A stretch of 64,000 nucleotides of DNA from Massariosphaeria phaeospora. Lineage: Eukaryota > Ascomycota > Dothideomycetes > Pleosporales. Made by a program: the position numbers and the translations under genes. Every line of letters starts with the position of its first letter. Position 1 is the first letter of the stretch. The notes below the pieces were generated by a model. That model searched no databases and was not told the DNA's origin. It saw only the letters and a list, made by a program, of their open reading frames with translations. This document shows, in pieces, positions 11,269 through 20,101 of this stretch. The stretch spans positions 1,116,001 through 1,180,000 of the forward strand of contig JAADJZ010000010.1 of NCBI GenBank assembly GCA_011032825.1, in the 5' to 3' direction.

Positions 11269-12738
11269 TTAAGCGGCAGATGCGGGATCCTCCACCAAGT
11301 ACGCCTCCTTGGCCAACACATAGACAGTGCCCTCTGGCTCGTCAAGCGAGGCGACAACCTGCGTCTGCACATCGTCGTAGTCCTCCAACACTGTGAACCA
11401 CTCGTCGACGTCCCCACTCAAACGGCCCACGTCGGCGAAGTGCTCTACGAAGTAGTGCGTGATGAATTGGCGCAGCGCAGACGTCGGGCCGCTGTTGTCA
11501 AAGACCTGCTTGAACACCTCTGGCGTCAGGATCGGGTGGTCATCTGCACCGGTCAAAGTCGTCATCAGATGCTTCATGGCGTAGTTCTGGAAGCCGGGGC
11601 ATTCCAACGTGTATCCTAGCAAGCAAGCAGCAACGGCCTGGTCGAGGGTCGCGGGCAGCTTCCAAGGGCCTTTTCCAATGCCGTACGATTGGCCTACACA
11701 GTCCGAAGCATTAGTATAATTAGCGAATGGTGGATAAGTAGAATTACACAGCCAGTGGACGAACACCATGAACGTGCTCGTAGTCTCGTTCCGTAGCGTA
11801 ACATGCGCTCTTCCGTTGTCGTGTACGGTGCTGAGCGCCTTGAGGGCCGGCGATACCTCAAACGCCATTGCCATTGGCAGGCCCCAGATCGATGGTATCT
11901 CCGACGCAAGATCAACAGAGACATATATATGCGGGCCCGGAACGCTGCGAAGGTTAGTATATCGTTTGACACGGCGTGGTGGAGCGCACGGCTGCTCTGC
12001 CTCCTGGACGACTGCTCCAATACGCGTCGGTTCCAACGGGATTGCTTCTGCTTCTTGCGCTTCTACTGGAGTAGTTGCGGGAGCACCCTCGGTCTCGATG
12101 ATTATCTGGCTGTCATGTGGCGCGTCGACTTGTTCAGCGTCCAGACACGGGTTCGACGACTCCAACCAATCCAGATTAGTTGGAGCGCCGTCATCAGCGT
12201 CGACGTTATCTTCGGGTGACTCAGATGTAGGCCTGCCAGTGTAACTACCATTTATCCATAGTCCACGAGTCCGAGGAGCTCCGCGGTTGTTGCCACCCCT
12301 TCCTCGGCTGTTGTGAGGTTTGATGTTTGTTGGTTTGACCGTTGAAAGGAAATTTGTCGATGAGTCGCCGACGTCGATATTTTCTTGATTAGCCAGCTCT
12401 GCTACCTCCTCCAATGGCTCTTCTATCTCCTTCGATGGCTCTGCTACCTCCCTCGACGGCTCAGGCATAGGCACCCCTGTATAACTGCCGTGGACCCATG
12501 ACCCGCGAGTTTGGGGAGCTCCGCCGTTGCCAGATTCCGTGTTCACTGTATCGACAGTTGAATTGAGGCTCGCCGATGTGTCGTCGGCGTTGATGTTTTC
12601 TTGATCAGCCGGCTCTGCTACCTCCTTCGATGGCTCAGGCTCAGGTGTGGACACCCCGATATAACCACCGTTGGCCCATGCTCCGCGACTCTGACGACCT
12701 CCATGGGCATTGCCACCACGGCCGTTACTAGATCTCAT
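11269..12738 (-). CDS. BTB-like domain protein with N-terminal RG-W-GSYTG repeats
   Basis: One continuous frame of 489 residues if unspliced. The N-terminal 190 residues hold three imperfect repeats, each built around an RGxWxxGxYxG core (SRGAWANGGYIG, TRGSWVHGSYTG, TRGLWINGSYTG), followed by PEPS-type acidic linkers and an NQENI-type block; RG and NG richness suggests disorder or RNA binding. The C-terminal half resembles a BTB/POZ fold: SPALKALSTVHDNGRAHVTL, TFMVFVHWLC, then LDQAVAACLLGYTLECPGFQNYAMKHL. Two internal segments, 11945-11989 (45 nt) and 11694-11747 (54 nt), carry donor, CTAAC/CTAAT branch and CAG/TAG acceptor, lack stops and keep frame, so the true mRNA may lack both (456 residues). 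Function unknown; BTB proteins often serve as adaptors for ubiquitin ligases. Confidence 0.62.
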   Translation of the reverse strand: MRSSNGRGGNAHGGRQSRGAWANGGYIGVSTPEPEPSKEVAEPADQENINADDTSASLNSTVDTVNTESGNGGAPQTRGSWVHGSYTGVPMPEPSREVAEPSKEIEEPLEEVAELANQENIDVGDSSTNFLSTVKPTNIKPHNSRGRGGNNRGAPRTRGLWINGSYTGRPTSESPEDNVDADDGAPTNLDWLESSNPCLDAEQVDAPHDSQIIIETEGAPATTPVEAQEAEAIPLEPTRIGAVVQEAEQPCAPPRRVKRYTNLRSVPGPHIYVSVDLASEIPSIWGLPMAMAFEVSPALKALSTVHDNGRAHVTLRNETTSTFMVFVHWLCNSTYPPFANYTNASDCVGQSYGIGKGPWKLPATLDQAVAACLLGYTLECPGFQNYAMKHLMTTLTGADDHPILTPEVFKQVFDNSGPTSALRQFITHYFVEHFADVGRLSGDVDEWFTVLEDYDDVQTQVVASLDEPEGTVYVLAKEAYLVEDPASAA

Positions 12739-14223
12739 GTTTGCTGTGTTGAGCGTTGAAACGAGGTCTGGCGATGAGGTCTGGCGATGAGGTCTGTCGA
12801 TGATGCCTGTCGACGATGTCCACTAAACGAGGTATGCCAATAAAGTGGGGTGGGGTGGGGTCGAAGAGAAGAGCAGGTTGGGATTGATGTTGTGGGGTTA
12901 GAGGTCGCGCAAGTGACGCGTAACGTGATTGGTAAACAAAGGCAACGCGTGCGGTGGAGACCGGTGAGAAAACTCGAACACAGAGAGCACCACGTGGCAA
13001 GGTGGAGTGAAAGGGAACGGGGGAGAGCATTACTTTTGAGCCAGAAGCCATGCCTCTTTTCACCCCACCAAGGCACACAACCATAGCGTCAATCTGCCAA
13101 GGGCGAGGAAAGGAGGAGATGGCCAAAACGAAGGACATACCGTTTAAAGTGTCCTGCTTTCTGTAAGCTGCCATGCTATGCAACGTCGATGTAGTGACCA
13201 TAGAGAGCATTACAGCTAGAAGAGACCAAACGAGCCGAGGGACCAGATCGATGCAGTCGACGCGCAGGCGATCCTGGCGGATGCCATACATATTCTCTAA
13301 CCCTTTCGACGCGTGGGTAGAACTGTGGCCAATTGACAAGAGTTCGATGCAGGTGCGTAGCCGCGAGTCTCTTCTGGGCACGGACCACCTTTCTTCACTG
13401 ATGGCTTCGGACTCTTAACTTTGTGCGCGTCTTGACTCTTAGAAGTCTCGGAACAGTGAAAGCTCCCTCTATTAATCATTCACATTCCCTAACTGGTGGC
13501 GTGCAACCCCGATCGACGTGGCAGCCTGATTGGTTAAAATCGCGCGCAGACATCGTTGTAGTATAACAAGACAGACGAGCGCCCAGGTGAAAACAACCGA
13601 GATAAGACATCACTCGAAGTGCGCAATAGAGAAAGCGGTTTGCCAGGACTGAAAAGATCCAGCAGAGTCAAAGCCCAACATGCAGCTTGGATAGCCAAAA
13701 GCAGGGCGACGCAGTAGCGGAATGACGTATCCTTCGACATGGCAACGAGCTCGACGAAAAGACGAGAAAAGAGAAGTGCTCGAGGAAAGAAGAGAGAGGG
13801 GTAAAGATAGATTTGAATCTGAGTTTAGACTCCGGGAGACGCACTTCCCTTAAACTACAAAACGCAAAAGTGGACAAGCTGGCCGATTCGTGTTAATCTC
13901 GGCAAACAAACTGTCCTTTAGTGCCACCGTGGCACACCGCCACGATCATATATCGTACCCCCACATCCGATCTCGACGCCGCAATACTGGCTCTGCGTCG
14001 AGACATTGTGAGGGAGGCGGTCAGGACGGTGAGAGGATCTGTAGTAGTGTTCCTGAAGAACACCGCGCTAGCCACTAGGCAGTCTTGGCGGCTCCACCGA
14101 AGCTTACCCGAGTTGGTCACACCGCGCTCCCAACATTATGATGTGATTTAATAGGTGGTTTTCCAGTTTGTCGCGGGTATTAATAATGACGTTCAATAAA
14201 ACTACTGGGATTGGGCGTTTTCA
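12739..14223. other. Intergenic region upstream of BTB-like gene
   Basis: Apart from the 13-nt repeat next to the BTB-like gene, this region holds overlapping open frames on both strands that start on weak codons or lack any domain. The plus frame 13921-14151 reads protein-like (DLDAAILALRRDIVREAV) but has no ATG, and may be a gene relic. A short minus frame 13534-13740 begins with a hydrophobic stretch. None is convincing as a gene. Confidence 0.45.
12764..12815. repeat. 13-nt tandem repeat in the leader of the BTB-like gene
   Basis: The unit AGGTCTGGCGATG occurs twice exactly (12764-12776, 12777-12789), then once with one change (12790-12802) and once more diverged (12803-12815). The array ends 26 nt from the start codon of the minus-strand BTB-like gene, so it lies in its promoter or 5' leader. 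Confidence 0.8.
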
Positions 14224-14546
14224 ATGGTTGTCGATATCAACGACGCACTCTCGACGATATTCAATGACTTGACGAGTCATGAAGCGGAAGAGGCACGCGC
14301 TTCCCCAGGGGCAGGGTACGTAAATCCTCCATCATTCCTCAAACGCTAGCAGGGAGGGACATCCTGTGCTCCAATAGGCCTTCTGCGAGCAACTCCTATC
14401 AGCTTCAATCTGCCAATCGGACGACAGATATCCATTCTAGCGTTGAGCGAGTATTGCAAGTTTCTACGGTCCACAGGTGGTATTTAAAAGCATCTCAGCA
14501 GGACGTACAATCCCTCAAACCCAACCTTCCACCACCCTACCGCTAG
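14224..14546 (+). CDS. Possible small two-exon gene, 86 residues, unknown
   Basis: Exons 14224-14315 and 14378-14546, separated by a 62-nt segment with a GTACGT donor and an AATAG acceptor, join in phase 2 to an 86-residue frame. It begins MVVDINDALSTIFNDLTSHE and ends LKPNLPPPYR, followed by TAG. The stop lies five bases before the ATG of the next gene, so it could instead be an upstream relic of that gene or chance. I recognise no domain. Support is the donor sequence, the closed phase and the protein-like composition only. Confidence 0.3.
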
Positions 14547-14551
14547 GAACC

Positions 14552-16211
14552 ATGGCTTCCACCCAGCTGCCGGCCACGAAAGCCGTGTACCGGGCACTCA
14601 CTCTTCACAGCACATTGCTTTCATAATTGACAGAGATGCTTACAGAAATGGCACAGTTCGCCCGGGAAGAAATCACGTTTTTAGACCCAGAGTCTGACTT
14701 CTATGCGCAAGATCAAATCGTCGCCGGTTTTTTGAACAATGCAAAATATCTAGAGGGGTCCCAACCCCCAGAGTTGAGCAGTCAAGGGCCAAATGTTCAA
14801 CTCCTCACGTTGCCGCCAGCGGACATAATGGCGGATTTCGAGTCTATGGGGGAACCGCCGTCGCGATCAATAAAAAGAGCAGAGGGGTCGCGGAAGAACT
14901 CCGTGAAGAGATTAGGAAATTGGTCGCTTCGACACATGGGTGCGATTCGTACCCAGCCGCGGCACAGCAAATGATAGATCGTGTGAATGAAAAGATCAAG
15001 ATCAAGACCACAGAACGACATACGTGCGACGCGTAAGTACCGCTTTCAAGGCCTTGCGCTTTCAAATAAACAAGTCAGGATTAACCATGAACGGTAGTAT
15101 ACGCAACCATCTTGTCGAACACCATACAATCGCCGAGTGTCTCCCGATCGCGAGCTCATTCTTCGCAAGTGGCCTGTCGCGAGAACTCCGTGATGTGGTC
15201 TACTCATACTTATGCGTCGAAAAGGTCAAGATTCACATCGGAAGGCCCTCATATATCGAAGAACCCATCACAGACCGCGTTCGTCAGCGCGAACACGAGG
15301 ATATGCAGCCGGATTCCTACGCTATGGACCCAAGATACATGGGCGAGAGCATGGCGCAAGAAGTTGCGGAAACGTACTACTCGCAAAATCACTTCTCGGT
15401 TCCGAGTTATAATAAGCACCTTAAGGGACTGCTCTCCAGCCATCCATTGCTGCCTGCAATCCGTCCGTTCGATTTGATTCGCAAGGTAGATGTGCCTATT
15501 GAAGAATTCCAATCCGCGGCATGGTTGAACTGGGAGCAGGAGAAGGAACAACTGGATGAGCGTTACAATAGGCTAAGCAGTCTCTGTATGCTCAGCCGCA
15601 GAGACCAAGTCCAGGTGAAGATAGAACTGTCCACGCAATATTCGGCGTTCAAGTCACCCAGCCACCACCCCGAGAACGAGCTGCAAGAGGAGCGCCATAT
15701 ACTCAATTCCCTTGAAGTTATGAGAAAGCCGATCTACGACCTGCTACACAGCGGCAGCAAAGTGATTCTGCGTCACGAACAAGAACCACAACACGAGGAT
15801 GATGATCAAGTATGGCAATGGCGCTATCTTACATCATTTGGAGAAAGAAATGACGCCGTTATGAATGTGTTTCAGTTGACAGCCGAAGAGTGGCAGAAGG
15901 TTCGGTGCCACAGACACGTCAATAGCTATCTATGCTGACTCCCAGTCTAGGAGAAAAGCGAGTACACCGTCTGGGACTACTCCAGAAACATCCTCAAACG
16001 CGGTATTGTTGACCACGACGAAACGGTATTGCGCGAGGCGCTAAAAAAGCGATGGGGTCTTGAAGAGGCACTTGAGGGTTGGATTTATTTTAATTATGAT
16101 GAGTTCTATGAGGAAGAGAACGACGACGCCGATGGCAGCGAAAACGATGAGCTGTTATGGGATACAATGGACGAGGTCCCCAGTGCCATGATCGACGCAC
16201 CCCAATCCTAG
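14552..16211 (+). pseudogene. First copy of a tandem paralogue pair; frameshifted, unknown family
   Basis: Homologous to the downstream copy at 16516-18076. The start ATGGCTTCC (14552) is shared with that copy. A 51-nt intron (14585-14635) leads to a frame that is broken at a run of five G (14848-14852): the paralogue matches ESMG before the run, but VAEELRE only in the frame one base back. The junction near 15032-15078 also does not close in phase with the best donor (15033), so a second lesion or another splice is likely. The 3' part is intact: from ATG 15087 to 15899, intron 15900-15950, exon to 16211, 357 residues if used alone. Conserved segments are SRELRDVVYSYLCV, MGESMAQEVAETYYSQNHF, LLSSHPLLPAIRPFDLIRKV, RKPIYDLLHSGSKV and KKRWGLEEAL. 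This resembles fungal proteins with an (L)PRELRDxVYxYL core, function unknown. It may still encode a shorter working protein. Confidence 0.6.
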
Positions 16212-16515
16212 AATCAACCTATTTGGATGGGTCAGTATCTAACATACGGTGGTATTTAAAGTTGTATGAGGTGCTACACTGCATACCTCACTATTGTTAC
16301 GTCCTACACCTTGAAGGTTAGTAGGTCGTACGCATGGTAGCCAACAAGCATTTCGAGGGCCATGTAAATAGACGATATTATTGCTGTGTGCACAACGCAG
16401 ACGGTATTGCATGCGCAAGAGCACAAGTGGAACACCCGGAGCAGTCAAGGGCGGGGTACGGATGTAAGGGATCTGGACGTTGGTCACAAGCCTCTACTCC
16501 GTACCGATAAGAACC
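16212..16515. other. Spacer between the two tandem paralogues
   Basis: Short spacer that ends in CCGATAAGAACC before the ATGGCTTCC of the second copy; the first copy has a comparable GCTAGGAACC before its ATGGCTTCC, so the duplication probably included part of the leader. Confidence 0.5.
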
Positions 16516-18076
16516 ATGGCTTCCTTGGAGGACCTGAAAGTCCTTCTCCGGTCAAAAACTATAGATACGTTGTTGGAAATCCATTACCGACTAACAAACG
16601 CCATCAGGGTAGATCTCTTCCGCGACAGTCTCGATATCCCTGAACTCAAAGAGGAGCGAGTTCGCGTCCTGCAGAAGCTGGTCCAAGACTCTCGGACCGC
16701 GGTGCAGGAACTCACGGCGTCTGTGTCGTCGCGTGATAGCAACACGGTACAGACCAGTCACTTTGCATTGCTGTCGGCAAACAACGTGAAGGAGGCGCTG
16801 GAGGCGCTGGACTCGATGGGAATGACCCTCGACTCGCTGGACGAGAGAATGAAAGGCCTTGTAGAAGAACTTCGGGAAGTGCTTTACCTAACTGAAGATA
16901 CGTATCTTCACAGAGTGGATCTCGAAATACACGCTGTGGTTGATCTGTTCCTCGATTTGAAAGGAAGCAGAAGGACAAGGTACAAGGATTCGGAACCGTT
17001 GGACTCGTATGTATTGCCTCATGGCAGGGCGTTCCTCAAAAACAGGCCATATCTGACCATGTATGGTAGTATCGTCGACACCATTATCGACCAACACAAG
17101 GCTACGGAGTGTCTCAAAGTGACAACGCCGTTCTACGCAAAGATACCACGAGAGCTCCACAACATAGTATACACGCACCTTTGCGTCTAGGAACAGCGAA
17201 GCATCTACATCTGATGTCGCGAAGTCCCCAAGGCTTTCGTGGACCCGGATACTTATGAGTCCAGCAAAGACCTTCTACCAAACTTCTTCTACGCCATGGA
17301 TCCTAAGTTTGTAGGCCAAAGCGTGGCACAAGAAGTCGCCGAAACATACTACTCTGAAAACACATTCTTCGTAGTCAGGGAGTATTTGCTGCCAAACCTG
17401 CTCAGTAGCCACCGGTTCCTTACCGCGTTCCAACCATACAACCACATCCGCAAGCTTACTGTACTGTGCCACATGTACCGGGCCGAATTAATCAGCAATC
17501 GGAGTGAGGGAGACGAGATCGTACCGTCCGACAACGCAAGAGGTCTGCAATTCCTGACTAGCACATACAATGGCCTGAGTAGCCTCTGCCTGCTCAAACA
17601 AAGGGATAAACTGGAAATAACAATACACCTGGAGTCCATGAATATACCAAGCTTCTCACGTCCCCGGCGACGCGTGGAGTTCAAGCTTCGAGAAGAGAGC
17701 TGGATGCTGCATTTCCTCGAAGTCCTGCGACAGCCGGTGTACGATCTGCTGCACAGTGGCAGCAGGGTCACCGTCTACCACCGGAACAACGACAGCTACC
17801 GGTACCTCACCAAGTTCGGCGACGCCAATCCAAATCCAAAGGACCTCTTCCAGGTGACAGCTGAGGAATGGCACAAGGTGCGTGCTGCAGCCGTGCAACG
17901 GGTAGTTTAATCTGTACTGACACCCGGCCTAGGAAAAGAGCGAACATGGCGTCTGGCACTTTTCAAGGAACCTCCTCGATCGCGAAGCTATTGAGAGCGA
18001 TGAAACGCCACTATGCGAGGCGCTCGGGAAGCGGTGGGGCGTGCAAAGTGCTCTGGGGGGCTTCCGAGGAATTTGA
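16516..18076 (+). pseudogene. Second copy of the tandem paralogue pair, with two in-frame stops
   Basis: From ATG 16516 the frame runs through a helical, possibly coiled-coil N-terminal region (EERVRVLQKLVQDSRTAVQEL) and reaches the conserved core IPRELHNIVYTHLCV, then hits TAG at 17188-17190 and TGA at 17212-17214. In the same frame the homology resumes: FVGQSVAQEVAETYYSEN, SSHRFLTAFQPYNHIRKL, RQPVYDLLHSGSRV, FQVTAEEWHK. The last intron (17878-17932) matches that of the first copy in position and is followed by an exon ending at TGA 18074-18076, shorter than the first copy. A 66-nt in-frame intron (17168-17233) could remove both stops but would delete the conserved VYTHLCV, so nonsense mutation is the simpler reading. 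No function is known. Confidence 0.65.
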
Positions 18077-18592
18077 CGACTCCAACGACAACAACAGCAC
18101 AGTGTGGCGAGCCATCGAGGCAAGATAACTAGCGTTGGAATTCGCCAAGGACAAGGCAGAAAAGGCGATATCCAGGTCATATAGAATACCTGTGAAAGAG
18201 ATGATTCGTTTTCTTGATTTCTCTACACAAACCAAACGTGAGACAAAAGCCTCTCTCCCTTATATCTCACAACACAAATCAATCACGAAGTTTCAAAAGA
18301 TAACACAACTGTGAAAAATATATCTGGTCAAAGCGTAAGAAACCGGCGTCCAATGTATAGTAGCAGTCTCTCTACTACGATATAGAGAATGGAAACGCGG
18401 TTGCTGTTGCGGAATAGAGTGGAAGATAGTACTCACACAACTAAGTTCCCTACCCTGAGTCGACGCACAACTACTGTAGAGCATTAGAAGATGTAGCTGG
18501 GTATCGTCCGACGTTACAATGCGACCATCAACCTCAAGACATCAAGTAGTCCAAGACAGCTTTTGATTTACTTCTTTCCCCCTATCCCCAAC
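18077..18592. other. 3' spacer between convergent genes
   Basis: Lies between the 3' end of the second paralogue (+) and the stop of the YggS-type gene (-). AT-rich in its first half; no gene is seen. Confidence 0.55.
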
Positions 18593-19472
18593 CTACCCCT
18601 TCTCCACTACAACCGCCTCCCCCTTCGGTCCCCTCTCCCCAAAAATTTGACTCCCAACCCTCACCTCCGCACTCCCCGCCCGAATCGCGCCCTCGAAATC
18701 CGCACTCATCCCCATACTCAATTCGAGCTCCTCCTCGCCCACCCCCAACTCCCCCGCCACCTTCCCCCGCACGTCCCGCAACGCGACAAAGTCCGCATTC
18801 TCGTCGCCCTCGGCCACCGCCCGACTGCGCGCAAGCGCCCCAATCGTCATCAGGCCCAGCAGCGTCAGATGCGGACACTGCTCTACCACACGCCGACACA
18901 GCGCCGCCGCGTCCGCGGGTTCGACGCCCGATTTTGCGGCTTCGCCGCTGGTGTTGACCTGCACCATGACGCGCAGCTTCTCCGCAGGCGCGTCCGTGTC
19001 CGATTCAAGCAGCGCTTTGCGGCCCTTTTCCAGGCCGTCGGCTTTCTTCGCGCTGTCGACGCTGCTTACGCACCACAGGTTCGGGATCTGCTCCGCGAGC
19101 TGCTTGCACTTGTTGGACTGCAGGCCGCCGATGAAGTGCCAGCAGATCGAGCGCGGCAGCAGCTTGGCCTTCTCAAGCAGCTCTTGGACGTAGTTTTCGC
19201 CGAAGTGCGTGTGTGGGGGCTGTTGTTGGGGGGGCGACGGCCGCTGGTGGAGGGCGAGGATGTCGTTTGCGGGTTTGAGTTTCGAGACTGCTATGAGCCG
19301 GACCTGGAGGCGCGAGCGTGTTAGTATCTGGTCTCTACTGTAGAAACTTGAGGGTGGGGTTTGGTACCTGCTGTCCGGGTTTGCTGGCGGCATTGATGCG
19401 TGTTGTGATGCTTGCTAGATTCTCTGTGAGCTGGTTTGCGCGCTGGGGATTTATTTGCATTTCGTCGGCCAT
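18593..19472 (-). CDS. YggS/PROSC-type pyridoxal-phosphate homeostasis protein
   Basis: Two exons, 19368-19472 and 18593-19303, phase 0, give 271 residues, typical for fungal members. The start MADEMQINPQRANQL is separated from the core by a 64-nt intron with a CTAAC branch close to its CTCCAG acceptor. The core shows all family signatures: VRLIAVSKLKPA (PLP lysine Lys43), FGENYVQELLEKA, ICWHFIGGLQSNKCK, VMVQVNTSGEAAKSGV, LTLLGLMTIGA, LSMGMSADFEGAIRAGS and VRVGSQIFGER. The protein binds PLP in an alanine-racemase-like barrel and buffers PLP in cytosol and mitochondria. No enzyme activity is expected. The plus-strand frame covering the same bases is an antisense shadow. Confidence 0.95.
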
Positions 19473-20101
19473 TGTTACGAATAATCAAATGAGGCTCCCC
19501 TTGAGCATTCGCGCAAACTTTTATCATGCGCAAAGGCGTGGGGACCGAGGTGGGGAGTCTGTTGATGTCACTGTACCTACTCGCGCTAGTCCTCTTTAGT
19601 GATGGCGCCTAGTATAGCAAGAGATCGCGTTTGGACTTGAGACGGTAAGGCTTGCTTGGTTATCTACTGCTTCATCGTTTGATTCGTTATGGTGAAGCTC
19701 TATATCATTGAAACATGGAGTATGCAATATAAGAGAGGCATATACGCGCATGTAGCTATCATGCCGAGTTTCAATTTCACAGGCATGCAAGTCCATCTAC
19801 CCAGCGCCACACCGTGCTGAACACCCTGCGCCAGAAATCCCTTCAAATGATGCCATGTAAACCCTGATCGAACCCTCAAGACGTAGACAAATCCTGGCCC
19901 ATAGTGGAGAATTCAATATCAGCTGCGCAACGGATGCGCCGGTCCGTCGCGCACAAACGAATGACCGGGGAGTAAGACATATGAGAGGAGGGCAAAGAAA
20001 GCGATGACAAATGTTCCTCCGAGTGCGCTAAGAATAGAAAGCGTCGGTACCCTACACCCGTGTTAACGCCAGTATGCAGATTGATGAGACTCGGATAGCG
20101 A
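19473..20101. other. Spacer between YggS-type gene and Sip5-like gene
   Basis: Holds the promoter of the minus-strand YggS-type gene on its left and the 3' region of the Sip5-like gene on its right. No gene or repeat is evident. Confidence 0.55.

Noticed and set aside
12728..13381. 217-residue minus frame upstream of the BTB-like gene
   Set aside because: It overlaps the BTB-like start in another frame and runs through the 13-nt repeat; composition is unlike its neighbours, and it cannot be joined to the BTB frame by a good intron.
13534..13740. 68-residue minus frame with a signal-peptide-like start, considered as a small secreted protein
   Set aside because: Repeated LFSPG segments, no Cys pattern, no promoter signal and no support beyond the open frame.
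17168..17233. 66-nt in-frame GT-AG segment that would remove both stops of the second paralogue
   Set aside because: It would also delete the conserved VYTHLCV shared with the first copy, and the branch site is weak; nonsense mutation is the simpler reading, though cDNA could overturn this.
18563..19324. 253-residue plus-strand frame
   Set aside because: Exact antisense of the YggS-type gene, Arg/Pro/His-rich without any domain; the minus strand has the full family signature.
19860..19900. GATCGAACC element, considered as the B box of a tRNA gene on the minus strand
   Set aside because: No A box or acceptor stem at the right distance.
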